64,000 nucleotides of DNA from DYIU01 sp038326775 (lineage in GTDB: Bacteria > Actinomycetota > Geothermincolia > Fen-727 > Anoxymicrobiaceae). The DNA lies in contig JBBQKJ010000002.1 in NCBI GenBank assembly GCA_038326775.1, forward strand, positions 1 through 64,000. Direction: 5' to 3'. The notes under the pieces are model-generated. The model searched no databases and was not told the origin of the DNA. It saw only the letters and a list, made by a program, of their open reading frames with translations. How positions within the stretch are numbered: position 1 is the stretch's first letter; every line of letters begins with the position of its first letter. Position numbers and translations under genes: made by a program. Positions 23,932 through 32,264 of this stretch are shown here, piece after piece.

Positions 23932-24041
23932 GGCAGGACAGTCGCACATAAACAAGAGCCGGCCGGCCGGCCATAGCCGGTTGAGCCCCGTCAGGGAGGC
24001 GGCAGCATGCTCGCTTCACGGTAAACGTGGGGCGCAGCGAC
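23853..24041. repeat. Duplicated 63-64 bp segment from the kinase 3' end
   Basis: Bases 23853-23916, coding the last kinase residues (VEPRQGGGSIFRFTVNVGRS), recur at 23979-24041 in the intergenic region, with a small change in the middle (ATCTTTCGC versus ATGCTCGC). The copies are separated by 62 bases containing a GGCC-rich run. The second copy is not in a recognised reading frame. Confidence 0.9.
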
Positions 24042-24062
24042 TTGGAATCAGGGTGAGGCACG

Positions 24063-25682
24063 TTGACGGACGCTGACAAGCTGCGGGTCCTTGTCGTCGA
24101 AGACGATCAGGACATGGCCCGGCAGCTGAAGAAGATCATCGAGAAGAGGTTCTCCCTTGAGGTGGACATCGCGCGCGACTGCGCCTCGGCCAGGGACAGT
24201 ATATCCACCGGCCGTTTCGACATCGTGTCCCTCGACTTCATGTTACCCGACGGCCGCGGCGCGGACCTCCTCGAGGAGCTTTCCTCCCGCGAGGACAGCC
24301 CGCGCGTGATCATGGTCACCGGGCACGGGGACGAGGAGGTCGCGGTGCGCTCCTTCCGCTCCAGCGCTTCCGGTTATGTTGTCAAGGACCGGTTCCTTCG
24401 CTCGAGGCTCGAGGAGGCCGTGGAGAAGGCGCTGGTGGAGATCGACCTCGGGCGCGCCCAGAAAGAACTGATCAGGCGCGAGGAGCGTTTCCGCTCGCTC
24501 ATCGAGAAGTCCAGCGACCTGACAACCGTCCTCGGCGCCGACGGCACGATCCTCTACGAGAGCCCTTCCATGGAGCGCATCCTCGGCTACAAGCCGGAGG
24601 AGATGCTTGGAAAGAACGTTTTCGAATTCATCCACCCCGAAGACCTCCCTCGCATCATGGGGATAATAGGTCGCTCCATCTCGATCCGGGGCGCCATCGC
24701 TATAGCCGAGTACAGGTTCCGGCACAGGGACGGGCCCTGGCGCTTCTTCGAGAGCCATGGCCGGAACCTGCTCGAAGACCCCTCGGTAGAAGGCATTGTT
24801 GTGAACTCGCGTGACGTGACCGAACGCAAGCACAACGAGGAGCGCCTGAAGGAGTACCAGGAGCGGCTGGAGCGGCTGGTCGAGGACCGGACCTCCGAGC
24901 TCGAAGAGACCAACGTGCAGCTGCAGCAGGAGATAGTCGAGCGGACGCAGGCGGAGACCGAGCTGAAGGAGAGGGCTGAGAGGCTCGCGGACTTCCTCAC
25001 CGTTGCCTCTCACGAGCTTCGCCACCCGATAAGCGTGGTCAAGGGTTATACGACAATGCTAGAGGGATACCTTGAGAGGATGGAGCCGGATGACCTACAC
25101 AAGATACTGGATGCGCTGGACGTCTCGGTGGACCGGCTGACTTATTTCGTCTCGGAGCTCATGCAGGTCTCCCTTGTCGAACAGGGCCGCTTCACCTTCC
25201 AGAGGAGGGATTGCGAGGCCCTCGGGCTGCTCCAGGTCGTCGTCGCGGACATGAAAGCCGTCGGGCACGATAACGAGATCTCGGTGTTAGTCCACCCGGA
25301 CGCAGGCCGGTTGCACGCTGACCCGGACAAGTTCGCGCAGCTCATGGCCATCCTGCTCGACAACGCCATCAAGTTCTCCCCGGAGTCCTCACCGGTCGAG
25401 ATCGAGGTGGAGCGGGAAGCTGATAATAAGGCAGTGGTCTTGGTGCTCGACCGGGGGATCGGCGTGCCGGCCGAAGCCAGGGAACTCGTCTTCGACCGCT
25501 TCTACCAGGTCGAGGAGCTGCAGCACCACTCAAGCGTCGGCCTCGGCCTGGGCCTCTACCTGGCCCGCCAGATAGTCAACGGTCACGGTGGCACTATTGC
25601 TTGCGAGCCCCGCGAGGGGGGCGGTTCGATTTTCAGGTTTACCCTGGACGGGCGGCAGGCCGACAACGTCAGCACTCCCTGA
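24063..25682 (+). CDS. REC-PAS hybrid sensor histidine kinase
   Basis: A 539-residue paralogue of the preceding kinase with receiver domain (about 1-125, Asp58 in SLDFMLPDGRG), one PAS domain (about 145-260), a coiled coil (about 260-310), HisKA (SHELRHPISVVKGY) and HATPase (AILLDNAIKFSP, DRGIGVPAEA, GLGLGLYLARQIVNGHGG). TTG start with a GGTGAGG site. It follows the first kinase by 130 bases that include the duplicated fragment, so the pair probably arose by tandem duplication with loss or gain of PAS domains. Signal unknown. Confidence 0.9.
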   Translation: MTDADKLRVLVVEDDQDMARQLKKIIEKRFSLEVDIARDCASARDSISTGRFDIVSLDFMLPDGRGADLLEELSSREDSPRVIMVTGHGDEEVAVRSFRSSASGYVVKDRFLRSRLEEAVEKALVEIDLGRAQKELIRREERFRSLIEKSSDLTTVLGADGTILYESPSMERILGYKPEEMLGKNVFEFIHPEDLPRIMGIIGRSISIRGAIAIAEYRFRHRDGPWRFFESHGRNLLEDPSVEGIVVNSRDVTERKHNEERLKEYQERLERLVEDRTSELEETNVQLQQEIVERTQAETELKERAERLADFLTVASHELRHPISVVKGYTTMLEGYLERMEPDDLHKILDALDVSVDRLTYFVSELMQVSLVEQGRFTFQRRDCEALGLLQVVVADMKAVGHDNEISVLVHPDAGRLHADPDKFAQLMAILLDNAIKFSPESSPVEIEVEREADNKAVVLVLDRGIGVPAEARELVFDRFYQVEELQHHSSVGLGLGLYLARQIVNGHGGTIACEPREGGGSIFRFTLDGRQADNVSTP

Positions 25683-25816
25683 CTGCCTACCGGTCGTCTT
25701 CCTCTTCATTCGCCGCCGGGCGCCCGCGGCGCAACAAGGCAGGAGTCTGCAGACCCGCGTTGAAAACGGGTTAAAGGAAACGTCCGGGTCCCTGGCGATC
25801 ATGCGAAAGGGAAGAT

Positions 25817-26395
25817 ATGGCCGGAGAAATCCGCTGGGTGGACAACGAGGAGGACGCGCTGGGCCTGGCCAGGGAGTCCGCGAGGCCCCTTCTTCTGGAC
25901 TTCTTCAAGAAGAAGTGAAGCGGCTGCGCCTTGATGGGTGCCGTGACGTACCCAAGCAAGAAGGTCTCGGACTACGTGTCTGAATACTTCGTGCCCTGGC
26001 GGATACCGTTTGACACGGCGAACAATCTACTGAGGCGGTACAACGTGGTGTGGACCCCAACCACCATCTTCGCTGACAGGAAGGGAACCGAGTGCTACCG
26101 GGTTGTGGGGTACCTTCCGCCGGACGTATTCATCTCATACCTGGCGATGGGGAATGCCGAGACCGCGTTCGGTTCTCACAACTACCCCGAGGCGGCCGAG
26201 CTTTTCGACACCGTAGCGAGCGATCACCCGGAGTCGTGCCTGGCGCCCGAGGCTATGTACTACCGCGCGGTCTGCAGGGCTAAGGCCACCGGCGACGATG
26301 CGCATCTCGATGAGGCCGTCGCCGACCTCGAGCGACTGTTTCCCGATAGCGACTGGTTGCTGAGGACCAGGCCATGGATCAACGAGCAGGGTTAG
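25817..26395 (+). CDS. Thioredoxin-like selenoprotein (UxxC), in-frame TGA read as Sec
   Basis: Continuous frame interrupted once by TGA at 25916-25918 (codon 34). Across it the protein reads LLLDFFKKK-Sec-SGC, then ALMGAVTYP, so the TGA stands exactly where thioredoxin-like relatives have the first Cys of CxxC (C-x-G-C-x-x-M-x-x-x-T-Y-P). The cis-Pro loop WTPTTIFAD and a C-terminal TPR-like region (about 110-180) follow. ATG with AAGGGAAG upstream; 192 residues if read through. A hairpin resembling a bacterial SECIS follows the TGA. Likely a thiol/disulfide reductase next to ferredoxin-oxidoreductase genes. The alternative is a nonsense mutation, but the rest of the frame is intact. Confidence 0.8.
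25935..25954 (+). promoter_or_regulatory. Candidate bacterial SECIS hairpin
   Basis: Seven-pair stem TGGGTGC / GTACCCA (one G-U pair) closing a 6-base loop CGTGAC. The loop begins 24 bases after the TGA and has a G in its first two positions, matching the bacterial SECIS rule of a stem-loop with an early loop G about 16-37 bases from the UGA. It lies inside the coding sequence, as expected in bacteria. Confidence 0.65.
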
Positions 26396-26432
26396 TCGCG
26401 ACGGGCCGGCGACGTCGGAGGGGGTAGTCCAT

Positions 26433-26984
26433 CTGATAAAGGAAATCCGAATTCACGGCCGGGGAGGTCAGGGCAACGTCACTGCGAGCGAGTTCCTGGC
26501 TGAGGCGGCTTTCGCGGACGGTCTCTACGCGCAGGCGTTCCCGATGTTTGGCTCCGAGCGCCACGGCGCTCCTGTGATCGCCTACGTGAGGATAAGCGAC
26601 CGGCCGATAAGGCTGCGCAGCCAGATATACGAGCCCGATTACGTCATCGTCCAGGACGCGAGCCTCCTCGCTGGGAACAACCTGCTTGGCGGGCTGAAGA
26701 GCGGCGGGTTGGTGGTCGTCAATACCGAGCTGCCGCCCTCGGAGTTCGACATACCCGGGAAGTTCAAGGTGGTAACGGTGCCCGCCACCCAACTGGCGCT
26801 ACAAATCGTCGGCAAACCTATAATCAACACCATCATGGTGGGAGCGTTCGCGGGCGCCTCGGGCGAGATACGCCTTGACGCCCTGGAGAAGAGCGTGAGG
26901 GAGCGCTACCCCGGCGAGCTTGGAGAAAAGGAGATTGTCGCCATGAAGAAGGCCTTCGACAAGGTCGGGGGTGTCAAAGCATGA
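26433..26984 (+). CDS. porG: 2-oxoacid:ferredoxin oxidoreductase gamma subunit, set 1
   Basis: Gamma subunit of a four-subunit pyruvate/2-ketoisovalerate-type oxidoreductase. It opens IKEIRIHGRGGQGNVTASEFL, the family signature, and continues with FGSERHGAPVIAYVR. The conserved N-terminus lies upstream of the first ATG or GTG in frame, and no ATG, GTG or TTG precedes it; CTG at 26433, eight bases after GGAGGGG, is the best start and gives 183 residues, the same length as the paralogue at 31415. It overlaps the next gene by four bases (ATGA). Forms one enzyme with the three genes that follow. Confidence 0.88.
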   Translation: MIKEIRIHGRGGQGNVTASEFLAEAAFADGLYAQAFPMFGSERHGAPVIAYVRISDRPIRLRSQIYEPDYVIVQDASLLAGNNLLGGLKSGGLVVVNTELPPSEFDIPGKFKVVTVPATQLALQIVGKPIINTIMVGAFAGASGEIRLDALEKSVRERYPGELGEKEIVAMKKAFDKVGGVKA

Positions 26985-27385
26985 AAACCATTTACGGGGT
27001 GGTGGTTCAGCCCGGTACGACTCGCGAGGAGAAGAAGACCGGCTGGCGCATCTACCGCCCACGGCACAAGCAGAAAGACTGCATAGGATGCCGCGAATGC
27101 GAGTTGCTGTGCCCCGACGGTGCCGTCTTCCGCATCGAAAAGAAGAAGTTCGACGCCGACATGGACGCCTGCAAGGGCTGCGGTATCTGTGCGGAGATGT
27201 GCCCCGTCGATGATATAGACATGGTTCTCGAGGTCGAGGGCGAGGAACGGGAGGAGACGGTGGGGCCGGAAGTCAGGGGTTCCCCCGTCGAGCGCCCGGA
27301 TGAGAACTACGGCGGGCCCATCGAGTCGGCCGAGCGTGGCGGCCCCACACCCATAGAGCGTTCGCCTGGTGGGGGTGGCGCGTAA
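26981..27385 (+). CDS. porD: 2-oxoacid:ferredoxin oxidoreductase delta subunit (2[4Fe-4S]), set 1
   Basis: Ferredoxin-like subunit with two CxxCxxCxxxCP motifs (CIGCRECELLCP and CKGCGICAEMCP) that pass electrons from the catalytic beta subunit to external ferredoxin. It has a polar Glu/Pro/Gly C-terminal extension of about 45 residues (to 134 in all) that the second set lacks. Start overlaps porG by four bases and the alpha subunit begins one base after its stop, so the four subunits are tightly coupled. Confidence 0.92.
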   Translation: MKTIYGVVVQPGTTREEKKTGWRIYRPRHKQKDCIGCRECELLCPDGAVFRIEKKKFDADMDACKGCGICAEMCPVDDIDMVLEVEGEEREETVGPEVRGSPVERPDENYGGPIESAERGGPTPIERSPGGGGA

Positions 27386-27386
27386 T

Positions 27387-28571
27387 ATGAGGCGCATACT
27401 TGAGGGCTCGCAGGCGGTCGCGGAGTTCGTCGGCCTCTGCAGGCCCAAGGTCGTCTGCGCCTACCCCATTACGCCGCAGACGCACATCGTTGAGGGGCTC
27501 GCCCGCCTTCTCGCTGACGGGAAGCTGGACGCCGGGTACGTTCTCGCAGACAGCGAGTTCACCGCCGCCTCGGTGGTGCTCGGCGCATCGGCCACCGGTG
27601 CCCGCGCCTATACCGCCACTTCCAGCCAGGGCCTCCTGCTCATGACCGAGGTCATGTTCAATATCGCGGGCCTTAGGCTCCCGGTGGTTATGACCGTGGC
27701 GAACCGCGCGGTCTCGGCTCCCATCAACATCTGGAACGACCAGCAGGACTCCATGTCTCTTCGCGACTGCGGCTGGATACAGATGTACGCCGAGGACGTG
27801 CAGGAGGCGGGCGATATGCACATCCAGGCGTTCGAGATAGCCGAGAAGCTGAACATCCCGGTGATGGTCTGCATGGACGGTTATATCTTGACCCACGCAA
27901 CTGAGACCGTGGACGTCCCGGACCCGGAACAGGTTGACGCTTACCTGCCGGCGTTCGAGCCGAAGTTCTACCTGACTCCGAAAGACCCGATCACGCTGGG
28001 CTCGATGGCCGGCCCCGACGCCTACATGGAGATACGTATGCTCCTGCACCAGGCGATGCAGCAGGCCTCGCAGGCCATCGTCCAGTCTGCCGCGCGCTTC
28101 CGCGAGGATTTCGGCCGATTCCAGGGCGACCTCCTCGAAGGCTATCGCGACGAAGACGCGGAGGTGCTCCTGGTGTCCATGGGGTCACTTCTTGGGACCA
28201 TGAAGGATGTCGTGGACGAGTTGCGCGACGAGGGCCACCGCGTGGGCTTAATAAAGGTGCGGACGGTCAGGCCGTTCCCGCGCAATCAACTGCACGAGGC
28301 GCTCAACCGGGCGAGGGCGGTCGGGGTTATCGAGAAGGACATTTCGCTCGGCCTCGAGGGGATACTGTGCTCCGAGATACGCTCCGCTTTCTGCGGGGCG
28401 TCGGCAACCCCGAACATATCGAGCTTCGTGGTCGGCCTGGGTGGCCGCGACGTGCGCAAGAAAGACATCCGCGGGATCGCCCTGGGGCTGCTCTCCGACG
28501 ATACCTGCCGGGTGGAGATGACAGGCATCGATCAAGAGGTGCTCTGGTCAGCGCACCAGATAGAAGATTGA
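27387..28571 (+). CDS. porA: 2-oxoacid:ferredoxin oxidoreductase alpha subunit, set 1
   Basis: About 394 residues. It has the alpha-subunit signature VVCAYPITPQTHIVE near the N-terminus, TATSSQGLLLMTEVMF and the C-terminal core region with EKDISLGLEG. Together with the beta subunit it forms the thiamine-diphosphate site oxidising a 2-oxoacid plus CoA to acyl-CoA, CO2 and reduced ferredoxin, or the reverse. ATG at 27387 is chosen over the in-frame GTG inside the previous gene. Which 2-oxoacid is used cannot be read reliably from sequence. Confidence 0.9.
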   Translation: MRRILEGSQAVAEFVGLCRPKVVCAYPITPQTHIVEGLARLLADGKLDAGYVLADSEFTAASVVLGASATGARAYTATSSQGLLLMTEVMFNIAGLRLPVVMTVANRAVSAPINIWNDQQDSMSLRDCGWIQMYAEDVQEAGDMHIQAFEIAEKLNIPVMVCMDGYILTHATETVDVPDPEQVDAYLPAFEPKFYLTPKDPITLGSMAGPDAYMEIRMLLHQAMQQASQAIVQSAARFREDFGRFQGDLLEGYRDEDAEVLLVSMGSLLGTMKDVVDELRDEGHRVGLIKVRTVRPFPRNQLHEALNRARAVGVIEKDISLGLEGILCSEIRSAFCGASATPNISSFVVGLGGRDVRKKDIRGIALGLLSDDTCRVEMTGIDQEVLWSAHQIED

Positions 28572-28583
28572 GGAGGACGGCGA

Positions 28584-29486
28584 ATGGCCAGCGAGCAGGT
28601 TGAGTCAAGGCTCATGTCTTACGGGCACACCGCGTGTGCCGGGTGCGGTGAGGCGCTTGCCGCCCGCACGGTACTCGAGGCTGCCGGGCCCAACGTGATA
28701 CTCACCAACGCTACGGGTTGCTTAGAGGTGTTTACCACCAGGTTCCCGCGCTCGGCGTGGAAGGTCCCCTGGATACACTCGCTTTTCGAGAACGCCGCGA
28801 GCGTCGCCTCGGGCATCGAGGTCGCCTTAAAAGCCCTGGGCCGCGAAGGCGAAGCCCGGGTCATCGCACAGGCCGGTGACGGTGGCACGGCGGACATCGG
28901 CATGGGCGCTCTCTCCGGCATGCTCGAGCGCGGCCACGACATCCTCTATGTTTGCTACGATACCGAGGTCTACTCGAACACGGGATACCAGCGCTCGGGC
29001 CTCACGCCCCTTGCCGCACTCACGACAACAAGCCCCACCGGCAAGCTGTCCTGGGGAAACGCCACTCGCAAGAAAGACCTGCCCGCCATCGTGGCCGCCC
29101 ACGGCGCGGCGTACATCGCCACCTCCTCGGCAGGCTTCCCGCTCGACATCAAGCGAAAGATTAAGAAGGCGCTCACCTTCTCCGGCCCGAAGTACGTGCA
29201 GATCCACTGCCCCTGCGTATCCGGATGGGGCATCGAGAGCCAGATGTCAATAAGAATGGCGCGGGCAGCGTTCAACAGCGGCCTCTACCCTCTCTTCGAG
29301 ATGGAGGACGGACAGATTTCAAACGTCAGAAAGATAAAGAAGGAAGACCAGGTCGGTGTCGAGGAGTACCTGAGACCGCAGAAGAGGTTCGCTCATCTTT
29401 TCAAGTACCCGGGCGGGGAAGAGCACGTCAAGGATATCCGGGCCATCGCCGACGCCAACATCGAGAAGTACGGCCTCCTCGATTGA
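28584..29486 (+). CDS. porB: 2-oxoacid:ferredoxin oxidoreductase beta subunit, set 1
   Basis: A 300-residue thiamine-diphosphate subunit. Cys18 and Cys21 (CAGC) and Cys46 (ATGC) with a later Cys in IHCPC are positioned to hold a [4Fe-4S] cluster. GDGGTADIGMGAL is the ThDP/Mg motif, followed by YDTEVYSNTGYQRS. ATG start with GAGGAGG upstream. It completes set 1; set 2 at 31415-34384 has the same order. A weak terminator follows. Confidence 0.92.
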   Translation: MASEQVESRLMSYGHTACAGCGEALAARTVLEAAGPNVILTNATGCLEVFTTRFPRSAWKVPWIHSLFENAASVASGIEVALKALGREGEARVIAQAGDGGTADIGMGALSGMLERGHDILYVCYDTEVYSNTGYQRSGLTPLAALTTTSPTGKLSWGNATRKKDLPAIVAAHGAAYIATSSAGFPLDIKRKIKKALTFSGPKYVQIHCPCVSGWGIESQMSIRMARAAFNSGLYPLFEMEDGQISNVRKIKKEDQVGVEEYLRPQKRFAHLFKYPGGEEHVKDIRAIADANIEKYGLLD

Positions 29487-29487
29487 C

Positions 29488-29518
29488 CCGCCGCGCCCTT
29501 TATATCGCTGGCGGTTTT
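29488..29518 (+). terminator. Possible weak terminator after oxidoreductase set 1
   Basis: CCGCC (29488-29492) can pair with GGCGG (29510-29514), followed by TTTTCTT. The loop is long (17 bases), so confidence is low. Confidence 0.35.
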
Positions 29519-29613
29519 CTTGGGTGGGCACGCTTGCACTTTTCACACCGCTTTGTTCTTTGCTATTCTTATGCATACGTTCTAGTGAAGCTTTATCCAA
29601 GGAGGTTCGCTCG

Positions 29614-29850
29614 ATGGCAGATGACATCCGTGATGAAGAGGAGATCCTCAAGAAGCAGCTGGCCGACCTCGATGACCAGACGGCTAAGCTCGCCGAGAAG
29701 TTCGAGCAGCTCGCCGGCATAGCCTGCGACTTCGGCGAGTGCATATTCGACCCCGAGATGGACAGCGTCGAGAAGAAAATAGCGGAGGTCCAGCGCCGCA
29801 AGAAGGTGCTCGAAGGCCTGATCGATCACCTTGAGAGCTGCGAGAAATAG
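29614..29850 (+). CDS. Small coiled-coil protein of unknown function
   Basis: A 78-residue acidic protein, almost wholly helical with heptad-like Leu/Ala spacing (EEILKKQLADLDDQTAKLAEKF and EKKIAEVQRRKKVLEGLIDHL). It has one Cys pair candidate, CDFGEC, in the linker and a Cys near the end. ATG preceded by AAGGAGG. It sits between the first oxidoreductase and the HdrC/HdrB genes and may be part of that unit or separate. I do not recognise a family. Confidence 0.75.
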   Translation: MADDIRDEEEILKKQLADLDDQTAKLAEKFEQLAGIACDFGECIFDPEMDSVEKKIAEVQRRKKVLEGLIDHLESCEK

Positions 29851-29958
29851 GGCGGTCCGTTAAGGCTGGCATGAGCAATATCAAGGCCATGCAAGAAAGC
29901 CGCGCGCTACAATCAGTTACTGGCGCGAAGGTATGGAGCGGGTCACTTAGAATAAAGT

Positions 29959-29987
29959 TTGCATAAGTATTAACGGCGCAATAATAT
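29959..29987 (+). promoter_or_regulatory. Promoter of the hdrC-hdrB unit
   Basis: TTGCAT (29959-29964), a 17-base spacer and TAATAT (29982-29987) in an AT-rich gap, about 60 bases upstream of the hdrC start. Beyond this promoter I see nothing else in the 195-base gap. Confidence 0.6.
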
Positions 29988-30045
29988 TCCGATCATTGTT
30001 TTGCCGTCAAGGCATATATTTATTCAGACATCAAAAGGTAATCTC

Positions 30046-30507
30046 TTGCCAAGAGCAAACCCTGATTTCAAAGAGAGTCTCAGCAAGGTCGAGGGGGCGG
30101 GAAACCTGGCCTTCTGTTACCAGTGCAGCGCCTGCGTAGCGGAGTGCCCCGCCGCTCAGCACTGCGCCGGTTTTAACCCGCGTGAGATAGTGCTCGCCGC
30201 TTCACTGGGGGTGGCCGAATACCTCACCGACGAAGGCTCGGTCATCTGGCAGTGCGCAACCTGCTACAAATGCTACGAGCGCTGCCCCCAGGGCACACAT
30301 CCGATCGAGGTGGTGACCGCCCTCAAGAACATAGCCTTCGAAAAAGGCAACGCGCCCGGAGAGGTCACCGCGCTCCGCGAGGCCGTCGGCGCCCAGGGAA
30401 CGATCATAGTCTCTTCCGACGCCATCGAGAAACGAAGGAGCGAGTTGGGTCTTGAAGCTATGCCAGCTTCCGCTCCCCCCGGCGAGATAAGCGATCTTCT
30501 GGAGTAA
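30046..30507 (+). CDS. hdrC: Heterodisulfide reductase subunit C-like protein
   Basis: A 153-residue iron-sulfur protein with two [4Fe-4S] motifs: Cys24, 27, 30, 34 (CYQCSACVAECP) and Cys70, 73, 76, 80 (CATCYKCYERCP). It relays electrons between HdrA and HdrB. TTG at 30046 with AAGG seven bases upstream gives an N-terminus like other HdrC proteins; a longer TTG start at 30001 is possible but has no ribosome site. The HdrB gene follows after four bases. Confidence 0.9.
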   Translation: MPRANPDFKESLSKVEGAGNLAFCYQCSACVAECPAAQHCAGFNPREIVLAASLGVAEYLTDEGSVIWQCATCYKCYERCPQGTHPIEVVTALKNIAFEKGNAPGEVTALREAVGAQGTIIVSSDAIEKRRSELGLEAMPASAPPGEISDLLE

Positions 30508-30511
30508 CACT

Positions 30512-31402
30512 GTGGTCAAGACTGATGCACCGTTAGACTATACGCTTTTCCTGGGGTGCATGATCCCGCTGCGCCACCCGCAGATCGAACTCGCCGCCAG
30601 GAAGTCGCTTCCCAGGCTTGGGCTCAAGCTCTTTGATGCCGAAGGCTTCTCGTGCTGCCCCGAACCGTGGAGCGTTAAAGGCGCGAGCCTCGACGGCTGG
30701 CTCGGGATCGCAATGCGAAATCTCGCCGTCGGGGAGCGGACAGGACGCGACATGCTTGTCCTCTGCAACGGTTGTTACTCGACCCTCACCGAGGCGGCGC
30801 ACATCGCCGGAGGTGACGGTGACGCGGTCAAAGCTTCCGCGAAGAAGCTGTCCGCCATGAACCTCGCGTACGGGGGAAAGAGCAAGGCCAGGCACGTCGC
30901 CCGGGTCCTCTCCGACATGGGGCCCGAGAAGGTGGCCTCCTCGGTCAAGAGGCCGCTCGCGGGCTTGAAGGTCGCCGTTCATCACGGCTGCCATCTCCTC
31001 AGGCCTTCCGACGTTCTCGGGTTCGACGACCCGTTCGAGCCCTCGCTTCTGGAGGAGCTGGTGAAGGCGCTGGGCGCACACGTCGTAAGCTACCCCGGTT
31101 ACACCGATTGCTGCGGCAAGGCCGCGAGGGACCAGGAGGTCAACCTCTCCATAGGGAGCGAGAAGCTCACGGCGATGAAGGCCGGCGGCGCCGACTGCGT
31201 GGTCACGGTCTGCCCCGCGTGCTTCGAGCAGTTCGACCTCGGCCAGATCGAGATGAAGCGAAAGCTGGGGGCCGAGCACAAGCTCCCCGCGTTTCATTAC
31301 TGCCAGCTGCTGGCCCTCGCCCAGGGCGAGGAGGTGGCCGGGCTCGGACTGGACCGGCACAGGGTCGACGTCAAACCCGCGCTCGCTAAGATAAAGAAAT
31401 AA
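30512..31402 (+). CDS. hdrB: Heterodisulfide reductase subunit B-like protein
   Basis: A 296-residue protein with two complete CCG motifs: Cys16, Cys48-49, Cys85 and Cys88, then Cys160, Cys200-201, Cys234 and Cys237. In methanogen HdrB these bind two noncubane [4Fe-4S] clusters that reduce the CoM-CoB disulfide. Bacteria lacking those coenzymes use HdrB relatives for other disulfides or thiols; the substrate here is unknown. GTG start. It lies between the two oxidoreductase sets, which suggests a shared electron circuit. Confidence 0.9.
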   Translation: MVKTDAPLDYTLFLGCMIPLRHPQIELAARKSLPRLGLKLFDAEGFSCCPEPWSVKGASLDGWLGIAMRNLAVGERTGRDMLVLCNGCYSTLTEAAHIAGGDGDAVKASAKKLSAMNLAYGGKSKARHVARVLSDMGPEKVASSVKRPLAGLKVAVHHGCHLLRPSDVLGFDDPFEPSLLEELVKALGAHVVSYPGYTDCCGKAARDQEVNLSIGSEKLTAMKAGGADCVVTVCPACFEQFDLGQIEMKRKLGAEHKLPAFHYCQLLALAQGEEVAGLGLDRHRVDVKPALAKIKK

Positions 31403-31414
31403 AAGAGGACGACA

Positions 31415-31966
31415 TTGGCGAACATGACTGAGATACGCTGGCATGGCCGTGGAGGCCAGGGGGCGGTTGCCTCCGCCGAGATGCTGGCCCTCGCGGCCAT
31501 TGACGAGGGCAAGGCCGCGCAGGCGTTCCCCAGCTTCGGACCGGAGAGGCGCGGGGCGCCGGTTATGGCTTTCACCAGAGTGGCGGACGAGTACATCTAC
31601 CTTCGCACCGGAGTGACCGAGCCGGACGTGGTAGTGGTCCTCGACCCGACCGTCATGGGAGCGGTCGACGTGGCCTCTGGCTTGAAGGACGGTGGTCTCG
31701 TGGTCGCCAATACGTCGATGACCGCGGACGAGCTCAAGAAGAAGTACGGGCTCAAGCACACCTTATACATAGTCAACGCCAACAAGATCGCCATCGAGGA
31801 GATCGGACGGCCCATCACCAACACCACCATGATGGGCGCCATGGTCAAGGCGACCAGCCTGGTCGAGCTCTCCTCGGTCGAAAAGCAGATCGAGTTGAGG
31901 TTCCCCGCGATCGCCGAGAAGAACATAAAGGCGCTCAGGCGGGCTTACGAGGAAACGGAAGCGTAA
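31415..31966 (+). CDS. porG: 2-oxoacid:ferredoxin oxidoreductase gamma subunit, set 2
   Basis: A 183-residue gamma subunit with TEIRWHGRGGQGAVASAEML at the N-terminus and FGPERRGAPVMAFTRV. Paralogous to the gene at 26433 and in the same gene order with its partners. TTG start shortly after HdrB, with a GAGGACG site. Set 2 lies directly upstream of the HdrA genes, which suggests its ferredoxin feeds that complex. Confidence 0.92.
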   Translation: MANMTEIRWHGRGGQGAVASAEMLALAAIDEGKAAQAFPSFGPERRGAPVMAFTRVADEYIYLRTGVTEPDVVVVLDPTVMGAVDVASGLKDGGLVVANTSMTADELKKKYGLKHTLYIVNANKIAIEEIGRPITNTTMMGAMVKATSLVELSSVEKQIELRFPAIAEKNIKALRRAYEETEA

Positions 31967-31976
31967 GGAGCAAAGC

Positions 31977-32264
31977 GTGGCTTCGGACAAGCCGACCTGG
32001 AAAGAGTACCCGATGGCAGCGACCATCCACCAGCCCGGCAGCGCAACCGGCCAGAACACCGGAGACTGGCGCTCGGAGCGCCCGATCAGGCACCCCGAGA
32101 AGTGCGACAAGTGCGGCATCTGCTGGATATTCTGCCCCGACGCGGCCCTGTTCATGAACGAGGAGGGCTTCTACGAGGTCGACCTCTACCACTGCAAGGG
32201 CTGCGGCATCTGCGTCCGCGAGTGCGCCAAAGGCGCCATCGAGATGGTCGAGGAGGGTGAGTGA
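31977..32264 (+). CDS. porD: 2-oxoacid:ferredoxin oxidoreductase delta subunit, set 2
   Basis: A 95-residue 2[4Fe-4S] ferredoxin-like subunit with CDKCGICWIFCP and CKGCGICVRECA. GTG start with AAGGAG upstream. Its N-terminus carries about 30 extra residues (PTWKEYPMAATIHQPGSATG) that probably dock onto the catalytic subunits. Its stop codon overlaps the ATG of the alpha gene. Confidence 0.92.
   Translation: MASDKPTWKEYPMAATIHQPGSATGQNTGDWRSERPIRHPEKCDKCGICWIFCPDAALFMNEEGFYEVDLYHCKGCGICVRECAKGAIEMVEEGE

Noticed and set aside
25916..25918. TGA considered as an ordinary stop splitting a 33-codon and a 155-codon gene
   Set aside because: Both halves are in the same frame, make one thioredoxin fold, the stop falls at the catalytic Cys position, and no ribosome site precedes a downstream start.
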